Part shown: in pieces, positions 14,330 through 15,830 of the stretch
Layout: every line of letters starts with the position of its first letter
Numbering within the stretch: position 1 is the first letter of the stretch
Assembly: GCA_938023705.1 (NCBI GenBank)
Contig: CALJDJ010000071.1
Span: forward strand, 1-15,830
Direction: 5' to 3'
Length of the DNA: 15,830 bases
From: an uncultured Collinsella sp.
GTDB lineage: Bacteria > Actinomycetota > Coriobacteriia > Coriobacteriales > Coriobacteriaceae
Program-made: the position numbers and the translations under genes
The notes under the pieces: generated by a model
Database searches by the model: none
Seen by the model: the letters and a program-made list of their open reading frames with translations, nothing else
What the model was told of the DNA's origin: nothing

Positions 14330-14348
14330 AGGTGTTACACAGTATACT
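14312..14348 (+). promoter_or_regulatory. Probable PadR operator(s)
   Basis: TACTAT (14312-14317) and ATAGTA (14325-14330) are inverted arms 7 bases apart that overlap the spacer and -10. They are followed by GTGTTACAC (14332-14340) and AGTATACT (14341-14348). PadR-type regulators commonly repress their own operons through AT-rich dyads with ATACT/AGTAT arms. The position over the -10 and transcript start fits repression. Binding is inference. Confidence 0.6.
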
Positions 14349-14366
14349 ACGAAAGGAGGTGTGCGG

Positions 14367-14687
14367 ATGGAGGCACAGATGAAGCGCGGCTTCCTCGAGG
14401 CCTGCGTGCTCGCGGCCGTCTCGGGCGAGGAATCCTACGGCTATCAGATCGTGAAGGACGTGCCCGCGAGTATGGGGCTCACGGAATCCACGCTCTATCC
14501 GTTGCTCAAGCGCCTGGAGAAGGCGGGCTGCATCACCGCGCGCTCCGCCGAGCACAACGGGCGGCTGCGGAGGTACTACCGCATCACGGACGCCGGGCGC
14601 GAGCGTATCGCCGAGTTCCTCGCCGAATGGCCATCCGTGCAGGAGATCTACCGTTACGTGGAGGGGGCGCACCATGACGCGCGATGA
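14367..14687 (+). CDS. PadR family transcriptional regulator
   Basis: This 106-residue protein covers a PadR winged-helix domain: FLEACVLAAVSGEESYGYQIV, then the recognition helix region LTESTLYPLLKRLEKAGCI, and the wing GRLRRYYRITDAGRERI. It is the short type with a minimal C-terminal dimer helix, as found in operons with HAAS-domain proteins. These regulators are normally repressors that release DNA when a ligand or signal binds. The ATG at 14367 has AAAGGAGGT at 14352-14360, 6 bases upstream; an upstream in-frame ATG-like codon at 14301 overlaps the promoter and is rejected. Its end overlaps the next gene by 14 bases, so the two are translationally coupled. The dyads over the promoter suggest self-control. 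Confidence 0.93.
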   Translation: MEAQMKRGFLEACVLAAVSGEESYGYQIVKDVPASMGLTESTLYPLLKRLEKAGCITARSAEHNGRLRRYYRITDAGRERIAEFLAEWPSVQEIYRYVEGAHHDAR

Positions 14688-15306
14688 GTTCTTGAACCGG
14701 CTGGGCGAGCTTCTGGCCTGCCTGCCGGCAGATCAGGTAAAGGAAACGCAGGAGTTCTACGCGGAGGCCATCGCCGACCGTATGGAGGACGGCATGACGG
14801 AGGCCGAGGCTGTGGCCGCCATGGGCACGCCCGGTGAGGTCGCCGAGGCAACGCTCGACGAACTGCCCGCCGTGCCGCGCGCGATCGCGAGGACCAAGCG
14901 CAAGAGCACGGCACTTCTATGGGCGCTCGCCATCGTGGGCTCTCCGGTATGGATTCCGCTGCTGCTCGCGTTCGTCGCCGTTGCCGCTGCAGTCTACATC
15001 TGTATTTGGGTTCTTGCGCTCTGCGTGTGGATCGTGGCCGCGGCATTCGGGGGCGCGGGCCTGGTAGGGCTCCTGTTCGCCGTGGACGGCATCATTATCG
15101 GGCATGTTCCGTACGTTTTGGCCTCGATGGGAATGGGATTCGCTTCCATCGGTGTGGCGCTCCTCACGGGAGCCGGCGCCTGGACGGCGTCCAAGCAGAT
15201 CGCGCGCCTCTCTGCCCTTTGGGCGAAGAAAGCCGTTTCGCCCTTCTGGAAAGATCGAGGCAATAAGAGCCGCATGGGCGCCGAAGCGGCGCCGCTCACG
15301 GCATAG
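14674..15306 (+). CDS. HAAS/DUF1700 domain membrane protein
   Basis: This 210-residue protein begins with a HAAS (DUF1700) domain: MTRDEFLNRLGELLACLPADQVKETQEFYAEAIADRMEDGMTEAEAVAAMGTPGEVA has the helical LxxLxxLP-EE-type pattern. A basic stretch (RTKRKS) then leads into strongly hydrophobic segments (about 80-130 and 130-170) that form several membrane helices, and a short basic/polar tail. HAAS proteins are regularly paired with PadR regulators and are thought to sense or transmit a membrane or envelope signal; the mechanism is not well known. The ATG at 14674 is preceded by GGAGGGGG and overlaps padR by 14 bases. The following gene starts 15 bases after its stop. Confidence 0.88.
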   Translation: MTRDEFLNRLGELLACLPADQVKETQEFYAEAIADRMEDGMTEAEAVAAMGTPGEVAEATLDELPAVPRAIARTKRKSTALLWALAIVGSPVWIPLLLAFVAVAAAVYICIWVLALCVWIVAAAFGGAGLVGLLFAVDGIIIGHVPYVLASMGMGFASIGVALLTGAGAWTASKQIARLSALWAKKAVSPFWKDRGNKSRMGAEAAPLTA

Positions 15307-15320
15307 GAAGGAGTGCAAAC

Positions 15321-15584
15321 ATGTCCAGCGTAAAAAGGATTTACCTTGCCGTAGCGGGTGGGCTTGTTGCCACGGGGCTCGTCCTGGCTGCTATCGGATT
15401 TGTGGCCTCCGGCTTTAACCTCGCTGTGCTCAACACGCAGATCGACCTGCGCGATGACACCATCATTCTGGGTGGTGTTGAAATAGACGACCCGACAGGG
15501 CTTCCACTCATCGAGCAGCTTGCCGAGGTCGGCGAGATCCATATTGGATCTGCAACGACTGGTTCGTCTTCTCCTCGCAAATGA
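15321..15584 (+). CDS. Small membrane protein, likely truncated DUF4097-type protein
   Basis: This 87-residue protein has one N-terminal membrane helix (about residues 8-30, YLAVAGGLVATGLVLAAIGF), then ASGFNLAVLNTQI and a polar tail ending SATTGSSSPRK. The segment after the helix resembles the start of DUF4097 (adhesin-like beta-repeat) proteins, which usually follow PadR-HAAS genes and run to 200-350 residues. The beta-repeat domain is missing here, so the gene is probably shortened, or a stand-alone small protein. The ATG at 15321 follows AAGGAG with 6-7 bases between and lies 15 bases after the HAAS gene, clearly in the same operon. The relation to DUF4097 is inference from the N-terminal pattern and context. 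Confidence 0.7.
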   Translation: MSSVKRIYLAVAGGLVATGLVLAAIGFVASGFNLAVLNTQIDLRDDTIILGGVEIDDPTGLPLIEQLAEVGEIHIGSATTGSSSPRK

Positions 15585-15662
15585 TCGAGCTCGTAGCAGC
15601 CGTCCCCCCCTTCGGGCGCACCACGACGGGCGTGAGCACGCCGCGCTCGGAGCCTTTTGACC

Positions 15663-15718
15663 TAGTCGTTGGGGACGTTCTTAAACGACTAGTCATTCAA
15701 GAACGTCCCCAGCGACTA
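15663..15718. repeat. 20-bp palindromic repeat (REP-like) after padR operon
   Basis: Arms 15663-15682 and 15699-15718 (TAGTCG(T/C)TGGGGACGTTCTT and its complement) pair over 20 bp with one wobble around a 16-base loop. The loop contains AACGACTA, which could instead pair with the first arm. The core GAACGTCCCCAG is shared with the cluster upstream of padR. No T-run follows, so this is not a standard terminator. A weaker GGCGT/ACGCC hairpin before TTTT lies at about 15629-15658. The rest of 15585-15830 shows no believable gene. Confidence 0.75.
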
Positions 15719-15807
15719 CCCCAAATGTCAGAACCAAAGCAACGCCGCAGGCAGAGGACGGACAGCGAGCGGGCGCCAGAGCGAACAAATTGGCATGAAA
15801 AGAGGAC

Positions 15808-15830
15808 GGCATAGACCTTCTGGTCATGCC
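15808..15830 (-). terminator. Possible terminator hairpin at window edge
   Basis: GGCAT-A-GACC and GGTC-ATGCC pair around TTCT up to the last base of the window. On the minus strand it is followed, after about four bases, by TCTTTT, so it may end a minus-strand gene lying beyond the window. The edge prevents checking. Confidence 0.35.

Noticed and set aside
15581..15814. 77-residue plus-strand frame overlapping the small membrane gene by ATGA
   Set aside because: It crosses the whole 20-bp palindrome and has no domain or hydrophobic segment; the ATGA overlap is probably chance.

Overview
The window reads as chromosome of a high-GC Actinomycetota bacterium, most likely a Coriobacteriia member close to Collinsella. 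I infer this from protein style, the bifunctional RSH protein, the RecJ-helicase fusion, and short palindromic repeats carrying GGGGACGTTC-type cores. No database was consulted, so the genus is inference. Most genes lie on the minus strand; the exceptions are one transporter (11575-12573) and a three-gene operon at the right end (14367-15584).

Layout, left to right. 1-300 looks like the leader of a minus-strand rRNA operon whose rRNA genes lie outside the window. 307-1736 is the infC-rpmI-rplT translation operon with a structured leader, a terminator-like attenuator abutting infC, and a probable non-canonical AUA start for IF3. 1766-2082 holds tRNA-Leu(CAA), its terminator, and a second copy of the tRNA 3' end plus terminator, separated by a palindrome-rich spacer. 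2121-3554 is a transglutaminase-like protein. 3694-3785 is a long near-perfect hairpin. 3806-4672 is class II fructose-bisphosphate aldolase with its own promoter. 4867-11298 is a probable three-gene minus-strand operon: a RecJ nuclease fused to an SF2 helicase, a Rel (p)ppGpp synthetase/hydrolase, and a glyoxalase-II-like metallo-hydrolase.

11575-12573 is a bile acid:sodium symporter family protein, transcribed divergently from recJ. 12604-14082 is a two-gene minus-strand operon, CutC followed by a GalT/HIT-like protein. 14168-14261 and 15663-15718 are palindromic repeats sharing the 12-mer GAACGTCCCCAG. They bracket a PadR regulator, a HAAS/DUF1700 membrane protein and an 87-residue membrane protein that looks like the N-terminal stub of a DUF4097 protein.

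Most of the window is housekeeping: translation, glycolysis, stringent response and DNA repair. I found no CRISPR array, transposase or phage module. The most interesting signals are the infC leader and start codon, the nuclease-helicase fusion, the duplicated tRNA-Leu 3' end, and the repeat-bracketed PadR operon.
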